From Cryptomeria japonica (lineage: Eukaryota > Streptophyta > Pinopsida > Cupressales > Cupressaceae): DNA of 64,000 bases. Below, piece after piece: positions 63,188-64,000 of the stretch. The DNA is taken from assembly GCF_030272615.1 (NCBI RefSeq), contig NW_026728921.1:122001-186000 (forward strand). Reading direction: 5' to 3'. A program made the position numbers and the translations under genes. How positions within the stretch are numbered: position 1 is the first letter of the stretch; the number at the start of each line of letters is the position of its first letter. The notes under the pieces were generated by a model that saw nothing but the letters and a program-made list of their open reading frames with translations, did no database searches and was not told the DNA's origin.

Positions 63188-64000
63188 ATGAAAACTATAT
63201 TGGTGGATTGTGTGGACGAGTATGAAGTCCTAAAAAGAGCACACCTGAGACTCGAAGTGAAACAAATTAATGATTATGGTCTTAAGATAAACACTCCAAA
63301 TATTGTGGATGATGAAAACGATTTTCTTGACCCCAAATTTGTCGATGATAGGAAGCCATAAGTAATACCAGAAATTGACTGGAAAGAAGATGAGGAAGAA
63401 CAAATTCAAACCAAGACAATCTTGGTCATTCTAAGAATAGAGAAGTGGGTTAGAAAGAAGAAACTAAGTAGAAGCTCAAGGAAGGGTTCAACCTCAACCA
63501 CTAAGGTCTTCAATATCTAATTCTCTTGTCCCATCTTGTGCTGTAAGTTAACTGAAACAGGGAAAAGGAGGACACAGAGAAAAGATAGTGCAAATCAAAG
63601 AGGAGACAACTTCTGTCAGAGTCACTCGCTCTAGAACAAGGGACAAAAGACAATCCTTGCCTGTTGAAACTATGGTGGTTGACCTTGAGATGGATACCAC
63701 CTCAATTGATCCAATCAAAGAAACAAAAAGTGCTGGCTGATGAGGGTAATAATCGGCAAGAATAGGAAGCCTCAAATGAAGTTACTACTATGGTAGTAAG
63801 GGACGGAAAAGAGATTGGAACTGATTCAGATAAGCCTCAAGTTCCTTCAGGACTAGTATGGTTAGCAAATATGTCAAGCAACATTAAGAGAAACATTGTT
63901 CCAGCCTCGATTCCAATAGAAGACATGGTGAGTAAATTCTTGGGAAAGACTCCAAAAATGAAGAAGTCCAAAACTATGTCAAAATTTGACTTTGATGCAG
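63188..64000 (+). pseudogene. Decayed long reading frame, unit 6 (cut by window end)
   Basis: The first piece carries the TAA (63359-63361) found also in unit 2. The second piece starts at 63790 and is open to the end of the window. Confidence 0.5.

Larger units (their letters stand above)
1..64000. repeat. Tandem macrosatellite array, unit about 10.87 kb
   Basis: The same ordered set of landmarks recurs head to tail: a minus-strand LTR, a minisatellite, a B3 exon, a solo LTR, a homopolymeric A tract and a decayed plus-strand reading frame. The first bases of the window recur at 10870, 21738, 32605, 43478 and 54351, giving unit lengths of 10869, 10868, 10867, 10873 and 10873 bp. Units differ at about 1% of sites by eye, with distinct SNPs and indels in each, which argues against one molecule being artificially repeated by assembly. 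No unit is inverted, and no foreign sequence separates units. The unit phase chosen here is arbitrary, because neither array end is visible and so the ancestral junction is unknown. Confidence 0.98.
54351..64000 (+). repeat. Array unit 6 (9650 bp, cut by window end)
   Basis: Matches units 4 and 5 on the left up to about 59055, then units 1 and 2 from about 59511 to the window end. It has a private 4-base deletion in the minisatellite near 57457. Stretches without a gene: 54351-55022, 57519-58464, 60892-63187. Confidence 0.97.

Noticed and set aside
1-64000. Assembly duplication of one sequence
   Set aside because: Units have distinct SNPs, indels and lesions distributed in blocks, which simple duplication by an assembler would not produce. 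Read-level confirmation was not possible here.
1-64000. rDNA, tRNA cluster, CRISPR array or bacterial operon
   Set aside because: The unit contains no rRNA-like conserved segments, no tRNA cloverleaf or pol III boxes, no regular short spacers between short repeats, and no ribosome-binding-site-spaced genes.

Overview
This window is nuclear plant DNA, and almost all of it is one structure: a head-to-tail tandem array of a unit about 10.87 kb long. Five complete units (positions 1-10869, 10870-21737, 21738-32604, 32605-43477, 43478-54350) and most of a sixth (54351-64000) are present, and the window shows neither end of the array. By eye the units differ at roughly 1% of positions plus a few short indels. 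A plant origin is supported by an LTR whose adjacent primer-binding site complements plant initiator-Met tRNA, by a solo LTR with a 5-bp target duplication, and by a broken exon of the plant-specific B3 DNA-binding domain. The species cannot be fixed from the sequence; the AT-rich, gene-poor, retroelement-dominated character suggests a large plant genome. There are no bacterial-type genes, operons, rRNA, tRNA or CRISPR arrays.

Layout of one unit (unit 1 coordinates): 1-650 without a gene; 673-1677 minus-strand internal remnant of a Copia-like LTR element, with one 120-codon open frame and a primer-binding site; 1680-2018 its LTR; 2233-3173 a diverged minisatellite; 4120-4311 a B3-domain exon with an in-frame stop, followed by possible linker exon remnants to about 5170; 5443-5529 and 6462-6545 an old short tandem repeat split by a 927-bp solo LTR (5530-6456, target duplication TTCTA); 6546-8842 AT-rich sequence with small inverted repeats and an A15 tract; 8843-10574 a plus-strand decayed open reading frame of unrecognised family; 10575-10869 spacer leading into the next unit.

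Nothing here looks like a working protein gene system. Both element insertions and the B3 stop are at the same place in every unit, so they predate the amplification. Diagnostic variants show the units are mosaics: unit 1 switches from a unit 5/6-like to a unit 2/3-like haplotype near 1.9-2.1 kb, and unit 6 switches from a unit 4/5-like to a unit 1/2-like haplotype near 59.1-59.5 kb. Units 4 and 5 share private changes. This is the pattern expected from unequal exchange or gene conversion. The macrosatellite and its mosaic history are the most noteworthy content.
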